Shown piece after piece: positions 33,948-43,357 of a stretch of DNA of 64,000 nucleotides; the first letter of the stretch is position 1; each line of letters opens with the position of its first letter. Origin of the DNA: Rhodococcus spelaei (GTDB lineage: Bacteria; Actinomycetota; Actinomycetes; Mycobacteriales; Mycobacteriaceae); NCBI RefSeq assembly GCF_006704125.1, contig NZ_VIGH01000001.1, positions 124,001 to 188,000 on the forward strand. Reading direction: 5' to 3'. Below the pieces are notes generated by a model that was not told where the DNA came from, did no database searches, and worked only from the letters and a program-made list of their open reading frames with translations. The position numbers were made by a program, and so were the translations under genes.

Positions 33948-35414
33948 TCACTGAGCGGAAACTGGCTCCGTGACCGCGGCGTCCAGCACGGGGTAGATCG
34001 GGTACTCCACGCCCGACAGGTACTGCACGGTGCGCACGACCTGGCAGGAGTAGCCGAACTCGTTGTCGTACCAGACATAGAGGATGGCGGTGTCGCCCTC
34101 GACGATCGTCGCGTTCGCGTCGACGATGCTCGCCGCGCGCGAGCCGATGAAGTCGCTGGACACGGCATCGGTCGCGGCGGTGTAGTCGAGATTGCGGCTC
34201 AGCGCGCCGGTCAGCGACTCCTGCCGGAGGCGCTCGAGCACCTCGTCCTTGGTGGTCTCACGATTCAGCTGCAGGTGCAGGATCGCGATGGACACGTCCG
34301 GCGTGGGTACGCGGATAGAGTTCCCGGTGATCTTGGCCTTCAGGTCGGGCAGCGCCTTCGCGACGGCGGACGCGGCACCGGTCTCGGTGAGCACCAGGTT
34401 GGTCGGCGCGGAGCGGCCACGACGGTCGGCCTTGTGGTAGTTGTCCAGCAGGTTCTGGTCGTTGGTGAACGAGTGCACCGTCTCCACGTGGCCGCGGGAC
34501 ACACCGAACTCGTCGTCCATCGTCTTCAGCGGCGGGACGATCGCATTGGTGGTGCAGGACGCGCAGGACACGATCGTCTCGTCCAAGTCGACGCTGCGGT
34601 GGTTGACGCCGTGCACGATGTTCGGGACGTCACCCTTGCCGGGCGCCGTGAGCACCACCTTCGCGACACCGGGACGCAGGTGCTTCGACAGGCCGTCGCG
34701 GTCCCTCCAGATGCCGGTGTTGTCGATCAGGATCGCGTTCTCGATGCCGTACTCGGTGTAGTCGACACTCGTCGGATCGTTGCTGTAGATGAACTTGATG
34801 ACGTTGCCGTTGGCGATCAGGGTGTTGTTCTCGGCGTCGACCTTGATGGTGCCGTTGAACTGCCCGTGCACGGAGTCGCGGCGCAGCAGCGAGGCGCGCT
34901 TGACCAGGTCGTCGTCGCCGCCCTTGCGGACGACCACCGCACGCAGGTTCAGCCCGTTGCCCGAGCCGGCCTTCTCGATGAGCAGGCGGGCGACGAGGCG
35001 CCCGATGCGCCCGAAGCCGTAGAGGACCACGTCCTGCGGCTTCGCCGGGCTGGTCTCCGCGCCGCCCACGAGGTCGGCGAGGCTCTGCGCGACGAACTCC
35101 GGGATCGACTGCCCAGCGCCGTCGGCGCGGTAGGCCGAGACCAGCAGGCCGAGGTCGATCTTGGACGGCCGCAGGTTCAGCTCGGTCAGCGCCGCGAGGA
35201 ACGGGAAGGTCTCCTCGACGGACAGCTCGTCACCACGGATCTGCCGGGCGAAGCGGTGGGTGCGCAGGATGCTGATGACCGACTTGTTCACCAGCGAGCG
35301 ACTGTGGAGCAGAATGGTCACCGAGTGCGTGCGGTGTAGACCGCCGATGATCGGGATCATTGCTTCCGCAAGAGCCTCCTCGGAGTTCCACTGTGTCAAT
35401 TCCGCTGTGCTCAC
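33948..35414 (-). CDS. gapB: Long-form glyceraldehyde-3-phosphate dehydrogenase (GapB type)
   Basis: The start is the GTG at 35414 behind AGAGGAG. The 488-residue protein has about 127 extra N-terminal residues before a normal GAPDH core. The Rossmann motif is YGFGRIGRL at 132-140, the catalytic Cys287 is in SCASCTTN, and the WYDNEFGYS motif is at the C-terminus. This long form is known in actinobacteria (GapB of Corynebacterium glutamicum, an NADP-using gluconeogenic enzyme) and is distinct from the glycolytic GapA with pgk/tpi. No pgk or tpi gene is adjacent here, consistent with that role. The upstream 253 bp contains the leuS terminator. Confidence 0.88.
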   Translation of the reverse strand: MSTAELTQWNSEEALAEAMIPIIGGLHRTHSVTILLHSRSLVNKSVISILRTHRFARQIRGDELSVEETFPFLAALTELNLRPSKIDLGLLVSAYRADGAGQSIPEFVAQSLADLVGGAETSPAKPQDVVLYGFGRIGRLVARLLIEKAGSGNGLNLRAVVVRKGGDDDLVKRASLLRRDSVHGQFNGTIKVDAENNTLIANGNVIKFIYSNDPTSVDYTEYGIENAILIDNTGIWRDRDGLSKHLRPGVAKVVLTAPGKGDVPNIVHGVNHRSVDLDETIVSCASCTTNAIVPPLKTMDDEFGVSRGHVETVHSFTNDQNLLDNYHKADRRGRSAPTNLVLTETGAASAVAKALPDLKAKITGNSIRVPTPDVSIAILHLQLNRETTKDEVLERLRQESLTGALSRNLDYTAATDAVSSDFIGSRAASIVDANATIVEGDTAILYVWYDNEFGYSCQVVRTVQYLSGVEYPIYPVLDAAVTEPVSAQ

Positions 35415-35610
35415 TGCGCTCCTCTGCCGATCTGGCTCTTGTGACGCGTCCACGGGTCGGGATGGCGACCGGACGACGCATGCCACTCGCCCGCCGCCGC
35501 GCTCTGGATCGCTGAGGACCAGCTCGCGACGGGCGCCGAGAAGGCATGCGCAGACCCCAGCATATTGAAACGCTCCGCGGGTCGCCAAGCCGGTCCCAGG
35601 CGGCTTCGCC

Positions 35611-35658
35611 GCCCGTGAGTCCTTCTGGCCCGTCAGGGGACCAGAAGGACTCACGGGC
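35611..35658. terminator. leuS terminator
   Basis: Perfect 18-bp arms (GCCCGTGAGTCCTTCTGG and its complement) with a 12-nt loop, 10 bp past the minus-strand leuS stop. Confidence 0.85.
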
Positions 35659-35667
35659 GCGGAGCGC

Positions 35668-38550
35668 CTACTTGACGATGTTGACCATCTTGCCGGGGAC
35701 GACGATCACCTTGCGGGGGGCGTTGCCCTCCAGGAAGGCGACGATCTTCTCGTCCGCGAGGGCCGCGGCCTCGATGGTCTTCGGGTCGGCGCCCGCGGCG
35801 ACGGTGACGCGGCTGCGTACCTTGCCGTTGACCTGGATCGGGTACTCCACCGAATCCTCGACCAGCCACTTCTCGTCCGCGGTCGGGAAGGGACCGTGCG
35901 CGAGGGAACGCTCGTGCCCGAGCAGCGCCCACAGCTCCTCGGCGACGTGCGGCGCCACCGGCGCGAGCATGAGCACCAGCGGCTCGACGGCCGCCCGCGG
36001 CGCCCCGTCCGGGTACGCCTTCGTGAGGTGGTTGGTCAGCTCGATCAGCTTCGCGATCGCGGTGTTGTCGCGCAGCCCCGTGTAGTCCGCGGCGACCCCG
36101 TCGATCGCCTTGTTCAGCGCCCGCAGCGTCTCGTCGGTCGGCGCGGCATCGGTCACGCGCACCGTGCCGGACTCCTCGTCGACGACGGTGCGCCACGCGC
36201 GCTGCAGGAATCGCTGCGCGCCGACGACGTCCTTGGTCGCCCACGGCCGTGAGGTGTCCAGCGGACCCATCGACATCTCGTACACCCGCAGCGTGTCGGC
36301 GCCGTACTCGTCGCAGATCTCGTCCGGCGCAACGGCATTCTTCAGGGACTTGCCCATCTTGCCGTACTCACGGTTGACCTCGGCGCCCTCGTAGAAGAAC
36401 TTGCCGTCCTCCTCGACGACGTCGGCGGCCGGCACGTACACACCGCGTGCGTCGGTGAAGGCGTACGCCTGGATGTAGCCCTGGTTGAACAGGCGACGGT
36501 ACGGCTCCGACGAGCTGACGTGCCCCAGGTCGAAGAGCACCTTGTGCCAGAACCGCGAGTACAGCAGGTGCAGCACCGCGTGCTCCACACCGCCGACGTA
36601 CAGGTCCAGTCCGCCGGGATCGTTCGGGCCGTGCAGCTCCGGGCGCGGACCCATCCAGTACTGCTCGTTCTCCTTGGCGCAGAACGCATCCTGGTTGGTG
36701 GGGTCGATGTATCGGAGCTGGTACCAGGAGCTGCCCGCCCACTGCGGCATCACGTTGGTGTCGCGGTGGTAGCTCTGCATCCCGTCGCCGAGGTCGAGCT
36801 CGACGTTCACCCAGTCGGACGCCTTCGCCAGCGGCGGCGACGGCTCGGAGCTCGCGTCGTCCGGGTCGAACGACACCGGCGCGTAGTCCTCGACCTCCGG
36901 GAGTTCCACCGGCAGGGCCGAATCCGGCAGCGCGTGCGCGAGACCCTGCTCGTCGTAGACGACCGGGAACGGCTCGCCCCAGTACCGCTGCCGCGCGAAC
37001 AGCCAGTCCCGCAGCTTGTACTGCACGGTGCCCTCGCCGCGGCCGTCGGCCTCGAGGCGGGCGATGACGGTCTTCTTCGCATCCGCGATGCTCAGCCCGT
37101 CCAGGTACTCCGAGTTCACGAGCGGGCCGTCACCGGAGTACGCGGCCTCGGTGACGTCGCCGCCGGCGATGACCTCGACGATCGGCAGGCCCAGCTCGGT
37201 CGCGAACTCCCAGTCCCGGTGGTCGTGGCCGGGCACCGCCATCACGGCGCCGGTGCCGTAGCCGGTGAGCACGTAGTCGGCGATGAACACCGGAACCTTG
37301 TGTCCGTTCACGGGATTGATCGCGTAGGAGCCGAGGAAGACGCCGGTCTTCTCCTTGCTCTCCTGCCGCTCGAGGTCGGACTTCGCGGCGATCGCGGCGC
37401 GGTACGCGGCGACGGCCTCGGTCGGGGTGGCGGCACCGCCGGTCCAGCGCGGGTCGGTGCCGTCGGGGTAGACGTCGGCGACCAGCTCGTCGACGAGGTC
37501 GTGCTCGGGCGCGAGCGCGACGTAGGTGGCACCGAACAGGGTGTCGGCGCGAGTGGTGAAGACCTCGACGTCGTAGTCCGGGGTGGCCGCGCCGTTTGCC
37601 TGGACGGAACCGCCGCCGTGTTCGCGATGCGCGGCGAACTTCACCCGGGCGCCCTGACTGCGCCCGATCCAGTTGCGCTGCATGGACTTGACCTTCTCCG
37701 GCCAGTCCAGGTGCTCGAGGTCGTCGGTCAGCCTGTCGGAGTACGCGGTGATCCGCATCATCCACTGCCGCAGGTGCTTACGGAACACCGGGAAGTTGCC
37801 GCGCTCGGAGCGCCCGTCGGCGGTGACCTCCTCGTTGGCCAGCACGGTGCCCAGGCCGGGGCACCAGTTGACCATCGAATCCGACTGGTAGACAAGGCGG
37901 TACGAGTCGATCTCGGCGTGCTGCTCGGCGGCCGACAGCTCCGCCCAGGCGCGACCGTCGGCGGTGGCGCGGGCGCCGGAGGTGAACTCGGCCTCCAGCT
38001 CGGCGACCGGCCGCGCACGGTTCAGGTCGGCGTCGTACCAGGCGTTGTAGATCTGCAGGAAGATCCACTGCGTCCAGTGGTAGAAGTCGACGTCGGTGGT
38101 GGCGACGGAGCGACGCTCGTCGTGCCCGAGACCGAGGCGGCGCAGCTGCCGCTTCATGTTCGCGATGTTCGCCTCGGTGGTGGTCCGCGGGTGCGTACCG
38201 GTCTGCACCGCGTACTGCTCGGCGGGCAGGCCGAACGCGTCGTAGCCGAGGGTGTGCAGCACGTTGCGACCGTTCATCCGGTGGAACCGGGCGAACACGT
38301 CGGTGGCGATGTAGCCGAGCGGGTGCCCGACGTGCAGGCCCGCGCCGGACGGGTACGGGAACATGTCCTGGACGAACAGCTTGTCCGCGGGGAGCTCACC
38401 GGCGAGGTCGCCGACCGGGTTCGGGGCGTTGAAGGTGCCGCGCTCCCGCCACTGGTCCTGCCAGCGCGCCTCGATCTGGCCCGCGAGGTGCGCGGTGTAA
38501 CGGTGCTGAGGGGTCGCGTCGCCGCCTGGCTGCTGCACTGACTCGGTCAC
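35668..38550 (-). CDS. leuS: Leucyl-tRNA synthetase
   Basis: The 960-residue class I synthetase has the HIGH-type motif HVGH at 73-76 ([16 protein letters not shown]), the long CP1 editing insertion, and KMSKS as KMGKS at 731-735. [14 protein letters not shown] and the C-terminal anticodon-binding and tail domains are present. It charges tRNA-Leu in the cytosol and clears mischarged tRNA at the CP1 site. Length is normal for the actinobacterial enzyme. It is monocistronic: its terminator lies 10 bp downstream and a 218-bp gap lies upstream toward the divergent SdpI-like gene. I saw no T-box leader. Confidence 0.97.
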   Translation of the reverse strand: MTESVQQPGGDATPQHRYTAHLAGQIEARWQDQWRERGTFNAPNPVGDLAGELPADKLFVQDMFPYPSGAGLHVGHPLGYIATDVFARFHRMNGRNVLHTLGYDAFGLPAEQYAVQTGTHPRTTTEANIANMKRQLRRLGLGHDERRSVATTDVDFYHWTQWIFLQIYNAWYDADLNRARPVAELEAEFTSGARATADGRAWAELSAAEQHAEIDSYRLVYQSDSMVNWCPGLGTVLANEEVTADGRSERGNFPVFRKHLRQWMMRITAYSDRLTDDLEHLDWPEKVKSMQRNWIGRSQGARVKFAAHREHGGGSVQANGAATPDYDVEVFTTRADTLFGATYVALAPEHDLVDELVADVYPDGTDPRWTGGAATPTEAVAAYRAAIAAKSDLERQESKEKTGVFLGSYAINPVNGHKVPVFIADYVLTGYGTGAVMAVPGHDHRDWEFATELGLPIVEVIAGGDVTEAAYSGDGPLVNSEYLDGLSIADAKKTVIARLEADGRGEGTVQYKLRDWLFARQRYWGEPFPVVYDEQGLAHALPDSALPVELPEVEDYAPVSFDPDDASSEPSPPLAKASDWVNVELDLGDGMQSYHRDTNVMPQWAGSSWYQLRYIDPTNQDAFCAKENEQYWMGPRPELHGPNDPGGLDLYVGGVEHAVLHLLYSRFWHKVLFDLGHVSSSEPYRRLFNQGYIQAYAFTDARGVYVPAADVVEEDGKFFYEGAEVNREYGKMGKSLKNAVAPDEICDEYGADTLRVYEMSMGPLDTSRPWATKDVVGAQRFLQRAWRTVVDEESGTVRVTDAAPTDETLRALNKAIDGVAADYTGLRDNTAIAKLIELTNHLTKAYPDGAPRAAVEPLVLMLAPVAPHVAEELWALLGHERSLAHGPFPTADEKWLVEDSVEYPIQVNGKVRSRVTVAAGADPKTIEAAALADEKIVAFLEGNAPRKVIVVPGKMVNIVK

Positions 38551-38768
38551 TGGTTCGCTGTCTTCTCTGCGCGGGGGTTGAGGAGCCTGCCGTCCCGGAC
38601 ACCCACCGGCCCGGGCTCAGGATCGCCGTGGGCACACGGGTTGGGGGGTCGCCGCGAGCTCCGCGGTCACGGGCACCCCGCCCGGTTTCGGGCCGGGAGT
38701 CCTGCCCACCAGCCTAAAGCGTCACCCTCGGCACCCCGTGGAACGGCCCCCGCCGTACCCTGGTATCC

Positions 38769-39278
38769 GTGGTCATCGTCGCTAGCGTCCTGTTCGTCCT
38801 CGCCATCGTGGTCGGCTCCGTCGCGGTCGCCGGGCTGACCGGTCGACTGCCGCGCAACCGCTGGGCCGGTGTCCGCACCCCCGAGACCCTCGCATCCGAG
38901 GAGACCTTCGCCCTCGCCAACCGCATCGCAGGCCCGACCATGGCCGCGGCCGCGTTGCTGCTGGTCATCGGCGGTATCGGCGCGCTGACGCTGGGGACCG
39001 TGGGTGGCTTCGGGGTCGCCGCGGTCGCCGTGGTCGCGGCCCTCGTCACCGCCGCATACGGCGGAACCGTCGGAGCGCGCGCCGCCGCGGCTGCCGCCCC
39101 CGCCGGGTGCGGTGACGCCTGCGGCTGCGGCAGCGCCCCCAGCCCTGACGCCTCGGAGGCGTCCGCCACCATCTCCGCCATCACCACCGAGTCGCGCGCG
39201 GACGCGGCCGCCGCCGCCGACTGCGGCGAGGACTCCTGCGGCTCCTGCTCCCTCAAGGGCGCCTGCCTGCCGCACTGA
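38769..39278 (+). CDS. SdpI-family membrane protein with Cys-rich tail
   Basis: A 169-residue protein. The N-terminal 100 residues have three hydrophobic segments (2-24, 56-78, 80-97) and the SdpI-type loop GRLPRNRWAGVRTPETLASEETFALANRIAG. That loop is shared with bacteriocin-immunity SdpI proteins and many uncharacterised homologues. The C-terminal 65 residues are unusual: GCGDACGCGS near the membrane exit and CGEDSCGSCSLKGAC at the end, seven cysteines in all. A metal-binding or thiol-sensing tail is suggested but unproven. TACCCT lies 7 nt before the GTG start, so initiation may be leaderless. Confidence 0.75.
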   Translation: MVIVASVLFVLAIVVGSVAVAGLTGRLPRNRWAGVRTPETLASEETFALANRIAGPTMAAAALLLVIGGIGALTLGTVGGFGVAAVAVVAALVTAAYGGTVGARAAAAAAPAGCGDACGCGSAPSPDASEASATISAITTESRADAAAAADCGEDSCGSCSLKGACLPH

Positions 39279-39287
39279 CCCCGAACT

Positions 39288-39327
39288 GTGCGCGCGGATT
39301 ACCCCTATTGGGGTGAACGGCGCGCAC
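39288..39327. terminator. Hairpin repeat, family 2, copy 1
   Basis: A 40-bp element starting 10 bp past the SdpI-like stop: GTGCGCGC at one end, GCGCGCAC at the other, inner ACCCC/GGGGT. It is 35/40 identical to the element at 60671-60710. Downstream, a 19-bp direct repeat (CACAGGCGCGGAGCGCAGC) occurs at 39325 and 39361. Confidence 0.65.
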
Positions 39328-39397
39328 AGGCGCGGAGCGCAGCGGAGTTCGCCGCTGACACACAGGCGCGGAGCGCAGCCTGGTTGAATCGGCGGCC

Positions 39398-40363
39398 ATG
39401 AGCGAATCGAGGGCGTTCGACCCGGCCGGGGTGGCATTCGGCATCGGGCTTCCGCTGCTGTCCGCCGCGACGGTGCTGGTCACGGCACGACTGTGGCGTC
39501 CCCGGCTGCCGGACGCCCTCGCGATCCACTGGAACGCGGGCGGCAGTGCCGACAGTTTCACCGCGACCGGGTCGGCGGCGTGGACGTTCGTGCTGATCAT
39601 CCTCCTGGTCGGGGGCGGCTCCAGCGCGGTCGCCGCCCTCGCGCAGGCGATGCTGATGATGCGGCGCACCATGCTGATCGTGGGGTCCGCCGTCACCGGG
39701 CTGACGCTGGCGTTGTGGTTCGGGCTGGTCGCCGCGAATCTGGACCGCGCCGACCCGTCCGACGCGCGGCTGTCGACGACGTCGATCGTGGTCGGAATCC
39801 TGGTGGGCGGCGCGGTCGGTGTCGTCGGGGCGGCGCTGCTGCGTGATCACCGCGAACGGCCGTCGGCCGCCGACCGGCCCGACGCCCGGTTGCCGCGCGG
39901 TCCGGTGGACCTGCCGATTGTGGCCCGGGTCGGCCTGGGGACCGGCAGCACCGCGGTGTTGGTCGGTGTCGCCGCACTGGTGACGGTCGGGCTGTGTCGG
40001 ATGGCGGGGTCGTGGTGGCTGATGGCGGTGTTCATGCCGGTGAGCGCGCTGGTGATCGGGCTGCTGCGGTTCCGGGTGGTCGTCGACGAGTCGGGCCTGC
40101 GGGTGTTCAACATGGGCATGTGCGCGCTCGGGTACGGCGTCGACGAGCTCGAGGGCGCGCGGGTCACCGAGGTGGCGCCGTTCCGCGACTTCGGTGGTTG
40201 GGGGCTGCGAGCCAAGGGGCGCGGCAACTACGGCGTCGTCACCGAGACGGGACCCGCCGTCGTGTTCACCGCCGCGAACGGGCAGCGGCTGACGGTCACC
40301 ACGGGTCGGGCGGCGGAGATGGCCGGCGCGCTCAACGCGCTCGCCGACCGTCGACACGGGTAG
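39398..40363 (+). CDS. DUF1648-type membrane protein
   Basis: A 321-residue protein with about six hydrophobic segments. The N-terminal segment LPLLSAATVLVTARLWRPRLPDALAIHWNAGGSADSF is the DUF1648 signature (helix, then PxxIxxHWNxxGxxD). Further helices are near 60-80, 95-115, 130-150, 175-200 and 205-225. A cytoplasmic C-terminal domain of about 95 residues (FRVVVDESGLRVFNMGMCALGYGVDELEGARV...) is PH-like in pattern. Related proteins include SdpI-linked membrane factors, which is notable because an SdpI-like gene is directly upstream. Function unknown. A ribosome site is not obvious. Confidence 0.75.
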   Translation: MSESRAFDPAGVAFGIGLPLLSAATVLVTARLWRPRLPDALAIHWNAGGSADSFTATGSAAWTFVLIILLVGGGSSAVAALAQAMLMMRRTMLIVGSAVTGLTLALWFGLVAANLDRADPSDARLSTTSIVVGILVGGAVGVVGAALLRDHRERPSAADRPDARLPRGPVDLPIVARVGLGTGSTAVLVGVAALVTVGLCRMAGSWWLMAVFMPVSALVIGLLRFRVVVDESGLRVFNMGMCALGYGVDELEGARVTEVAPFRDFGGWGLRAKGRGNYGVVTETGPAVVFTAANGQRLTVTTGRAAEMAGALNALADRRHG

Positions 40364-40455
40364 GGCGGTTCGCAGGGAGCTGTCGCGGGGCGCGGGGACC
40401 CCAACTTGACAGCTCAAGGGTTCGCGAAGAAGTCTTTAGCGCAGGCTGCCCTGCA

Positions 40456-40474
40456 TATGGGTACCCTCACCTAA
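40456..40474 (-). promoter_or_regulatory. IdeR/DtxR-like iron box
   Basis: Read on the minus strand, TTAGGTGAGGGTACCCATA matches 14 of 19 positions of the IdeR consensus TTAGGTTAGGCTAACCTAA. It lies 38 bp upstream of the heme/iron ABC operon start, where iron-loaded repressor would block transcription. Confidence 0.6.
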
Positions 40475-40512
40475 TTGCCGAGCTTCGCCGACCATCCGAG
40501 GAGTGCGCCACC

Positions 40513-41475
40513 GTGCGACACCGTTCCACGCCGATCGCCGCAGCCCTCGTCTGCCTCGCCGCCCTCGCCGGCGCCACCGCCTGCGGCACCGATGCCCCCG
40601 CGTCGACCGCGGCCGCCGCCACCAGCACCGCGAGCGCCGCCGAGGTCACCGCACGCCTCGACGCGGCCCTCGCGCAGTTCCCGTCGACCCCGCCCGCCAC
40701 GGTGGTCACGGCCTCGGTGCCGCTGGCGGAGGTGCTCACGCTGCTCGGTGTCCCGGTCGCCGGCGTGCCGTCCACGACGACGCAGCAGCTGCCGACGACG
40801 CTGGACGCCGTCCCACGCATCGGCACGGTGAAAGCCCTCGACGTGGAGAAGATCGTCAGCCTCGACCCGGACCTGGTGGTCGCGGCCGAGGGGGCGCGGG
40901 AGGCGGTCGCGGCCACCCTCACCTCGACCGGCACACCCGGCGCGTACCTCGACACCGAGAGCTTCGGCGACCTCCGGTTCGCGGTGCAGGTTCTGGGTGA
41001 GGCCTTCGACCGTCAGGACCGCGCCACCGAGGTCCTGTCCACGATGGACACCCACGCGACGCACCTCGCCGAGTCCGGGACACCGGGCAAGGCCCCGAAG
41101 GTGCTGGTCCTGATCGGCGCCGCGGACTCCTTCATGGTGATGAACAACAACACCTTCCTCGGCAGCCTGATCCAGTTGGCGGGCGCCGACAACGTCGCCG
41201 ACTCGGCGCTCGGCGCGACGGAAACCTTCAGCGCGGTGAACCTGGAGAACATCATCGCCGCGGCGCCGGACGTGGTGCTGGTGCTGCGCTCCGGCGACGT
41301 CGCCGCAGGGCAGGCCGCGTTCGACGCGGAGGTCGCGAAGAACCCGGCGTGGACGAACCTGCCCGCGCACGCGAACGACCGCATCCACGTCCTCGACTAC
41401 GCCACCTTCGGCTACACCTCGGTCGCCGGACTCGACCGGGCCGTGCCGACCCTGGCGGGTGCGCTCGACCTGTGA
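40513..41475 (+). CDS. hmuT: Heme/iron ABC transporter substrate-binding lipoprotein (HmuT-like)
   Basis: GTG at 40513 is preceded by GAGGAG. The 320-residue protein has a signal peptide ending in a lipobox-like ATAC (LAALAGATAC), so it is probably membrane-anchored. The rest is the two-lobed FecB/PBP2 fold: TVVTASVPLAEVLTLLGVPVAGVP, then DLVVAAEGAREAV and DVVLVLRSGDVAAG. Next are a FecCD permease, an ATPase and a HugZ-like protein in one overlapping operon. That partner set favours heme as cargo over a siderophore. An IdeR-like box upstream predicts iron repression. Confidence 0.75.
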   Translation: MRHRSTPIAAALVCLAALAGATACGTDAPASTAAAATSTASAAEVTARLDAALAQFPSTPPATVVTASVPLAEVLTLLGVPVAGVPSTTTQQLPTTLDAVPRIGTVKALDVEKIVSLDPDLVVAAEGAREAVAATLTSTGTPGAYLDTESFGDLRFAVQVLGEAFDRQDRATEVLSTMDTHATHLAESGTPGKAPKVLVLIGAADSFMVMNNNTFLGSLIQLAGADNVADSALGATETFSAVNLENIIAAAPDVVLVLRSGDVAAGQAAFDAEVAKNPAWTNLPAHANDRIHVLDYATFGYTSVAGLDRAVPTLAGALDL

Positions 41476-42533
41476 GCGCCCCGTCGACCGCGAAAACCGC
41501 GCCGCCCGAAGGAGACCCGTCGACAGCGAGTTCGGCGGCGACCCCCACCCGCGGGCGGTCCCGGTGGGCGCTGCCCGCCGCCTGGATCCTGCTGGCCGTG
41601 GCCACGGTGGTCAGCCTTGGCCTCGGCAGCGTGCACATCTCACCCGGGGAGATCCTCACCATCCTGTCGGGCGCAGGAGAGCCGGGGCCGTCCGACACGA
41701 TCGTGTGGGACGTGCGGCTGCCGCGGGTCCTGCTGGCCCTGCTGGTGGGGTCGGCGATCGCGGTCTCGGGTGTGCTGCTGCAGACGGTGATGGGCAACCC
41801 GCTCGCCGATCCGGGGCTGACCGGCGTCACAAGCGGGGCCGCGGCCCTGGTCCTGGTGATCCTGCTGGCCGCCCCGACCTACCACTCGATGATCCCGGTG
41901 GCCGCCTTCGTCGGCGGGGTGGTCGCCGCGACGATCGTCTACGCGTTGGCGTGGCGGCGCGAGGGCATCAAACCGCTGAACATCATCCTCGCCGGTGTCG
42001 CGGTCAACGCGCTCGCCGGCGCATTCATCGCGTTCCTGTCGCTGCGCTACAGCGAACGCCTGCCGGCGGCGATCCAGTGGATGAACGGCAGCCTCGCCGC
42101 GAAGAGCATGAGTTCGGTCTGGATGATCCTGCCCTACATCGTGATCGGCCTTGTCGTCTCAATGCTGTGCGTCCGCTCGGCGAACGTGATGAGGCTCGGC
42201 GACGAGGTCGCCCGCAACCTCGGTGAGGGCGTCAACCTCACCCGCATCCTGCTGTCGCTGGTGGCGGTGTTCCTGGCCGCGATCGCGGTGTCCGCGGTCG
42301 GCATCATCGGCTTCGTCGGCCTGGTGGTTCCGCACATCGCGCGGATGATCGTCGGCTCGAACCATGCCGTGCTGATACCGATGAGCATCGCCGTCGGGGC
42401 GCTGCTGGTGTTGATTTCGGACACGGTGGGACGAACCGCGTTCAGCCCCACCGAGATTCCCGCCGGTATCATCATGGCGGCGATCGGTGCCCCCTACTTC
42501 CTGTATCTGATGCGCAGGCAGGGTGCCCGGTGA
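41472..42533 (+). CDS. hmuU: FecCD-family ABC permease (HmuU-like)
   Basis: GTG at 41472 overlaps the preceding stop (GTGA). The 353-residue permease has a Pro/Ser/Thr-rich cytoplasmic start followed by about ten membrane helices. Family landmarks are RLPRVLLALLVGSAIAVSGVLLQTVMGNPLADPGLTGVTSGA and the coupling helix near GDEVARNLGEGVNLTR. VGLVVPHIARMIVG and the ending GAPYFLYLMRR also fit. Two copies would form the channel with two ATPase subunits. Heme or ferric-siderophore import is expected. The gene ends in a GTGA overlap with the ATPase gene. Confidence 0.88.
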   Translation: MSAPSTAKTAPPEGDPSTASSAATPTRGRSRWALPAAWILLAVATVVSLGLGSVHISPGEILTILSGAGEPGPSDTIVWDVRLPRVLLALLVGSAIAVSGVLLQTVMGNPLADPGLTGVTSGAAALVLVILLAAPTYHSMIPVAAFVGGVVAATIVYALAWRREGIKPLNIILAGVAVNALAGAFIAFLSLRYSERLPAAIQWMNGSLAAKSMSSVWMILPYIVIGLVVSMLCVRSANVMRLGDEVARNLGEGVNLTRILLSLVAVFLAAIAVSAVGIIGFVGLVVPHIARMIVGSNHAVLIPMSIAVGALLVLISDTVGRTAFSPTEIPAGIIMAAIGAPYFLYLMRRQGAR

Positions 42534-43357
42534 TGCTGCTCGAGGCCCAGGGTCTGGGAATCTGGTACGGCGACAAGCGGATCGTCGACGACGTCTCGAT
42601 CGCGGTCGGGTCGAACGAGGTGGTCACCCTGATCGGGCCGAACGGGTCCGGCAAGTCCACCATTTTCAAGGCGCTCAGCGGCCGGCTCGCCCCCCGCACC
42701 GGGACCGTCCGGCTCGAGGGGGCCGACCTGACGTCCTGGTCGGCGCGCAGGCGGGCCAGGGCGATCGGCCTGCTCAACCAGAAGAACACCGCGCCGGAGG
42801 ACATGACGGTGCGCGAACTCGTCGGCTACGGCAGGCACCCGCATCGCCGCTGGTACGAACGGTCCACCGCCGACGACGGGGAGGCCGTCGACTGGGCCAT
42901 CGCGCACACCGAACTGGGGGCCCTCGCGGATCGTCCGGTGGCGCAACTGTCCGGCGGTGAGGCGCAGCGGGCATGGCTCGCAATGGTTCTCGCGCAACGG
43001 CCGCGGGTGCTGCTGCTCGACGAGCCGACGACCTACCTCGACATCGCGCACCAGCACGAGGTGCTCGAGGTGGTCACCTCGCTGAACCGGACCCTCGGCA
43101 TCTCCGTGCTGATGGTGCTGCACGACCTCAACCAGGCGGCGACGTTCAGCGACCGCATCGTCGCGCTGTCCGGGGGTCGGGTCGTCGCCGACGGTGGCCC
43201 CACCGCGGTGCTCACCCCCGACCTGATCCGCGACGTGTACGGCATGGAGGCCGAGGTGCAGGCGCATCCCGCCACCGGCCACCCCCGAATTCACCTTGTC
43301 CGACGGCAATGGACCATTGCCGCGAATGTCCCCAGCCCCGAGGAGAACCGATGCTGA
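42530..43357 (+). CDS. hmuV: Iron/heme ABC transporter ATP-binding protein (HmuV-like)
   Basis: The 275-residue ATPase has Walker A GPNGSGKSTIF near 38, Q-loop LLNQKN, signature LSGGEAQRAWLAMVLAQ, Walker B VLLLDEPTTYLD and H-loop MVLHDLNQA, the standard FecE/HmuV pattern. It begins in a GTGA overlap; an ATG three bases later is an alternative. The 3' end overlaps the next gene by 7 nt. The C-terminal stretch EVQAHPATGHPRIHLV is typical of iron-complex transporters. It energises the import of the ligand bound by the HmuT-like lipoprotein. Confidence 0.88.
   Translation: MMLLEAQGLGIWYGDKRIVDDVSIAVGSNEVVTLIGPNGSGKSTIFKALSGRLAPRTGTVRLEGADLTSWSARRRARAIGLLNQKNTAPEDMTVRELVGYGRHPHRRWYERSTADDGEAVDWAIAHTELGALADRPVAQLSGGEAQRAWLAMVLAQRPRVLLLDEPTTYLDIAHQHEVLEVVTSLNRTLGISVLMVLHDLNQAATFSDRIVALSGGRVVADGGPTAVLTPDLIRDVYGMEAEVQAHPATGHPRIHLVRRQWTIAANVPSPEENRC

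Noticed and set aside
39325-39379. 19-bp direct repeat as a mobile-element target duplication
   Set aside because: The copies are only 17 bp apart with no insert between them; more likely local slippage duplication.
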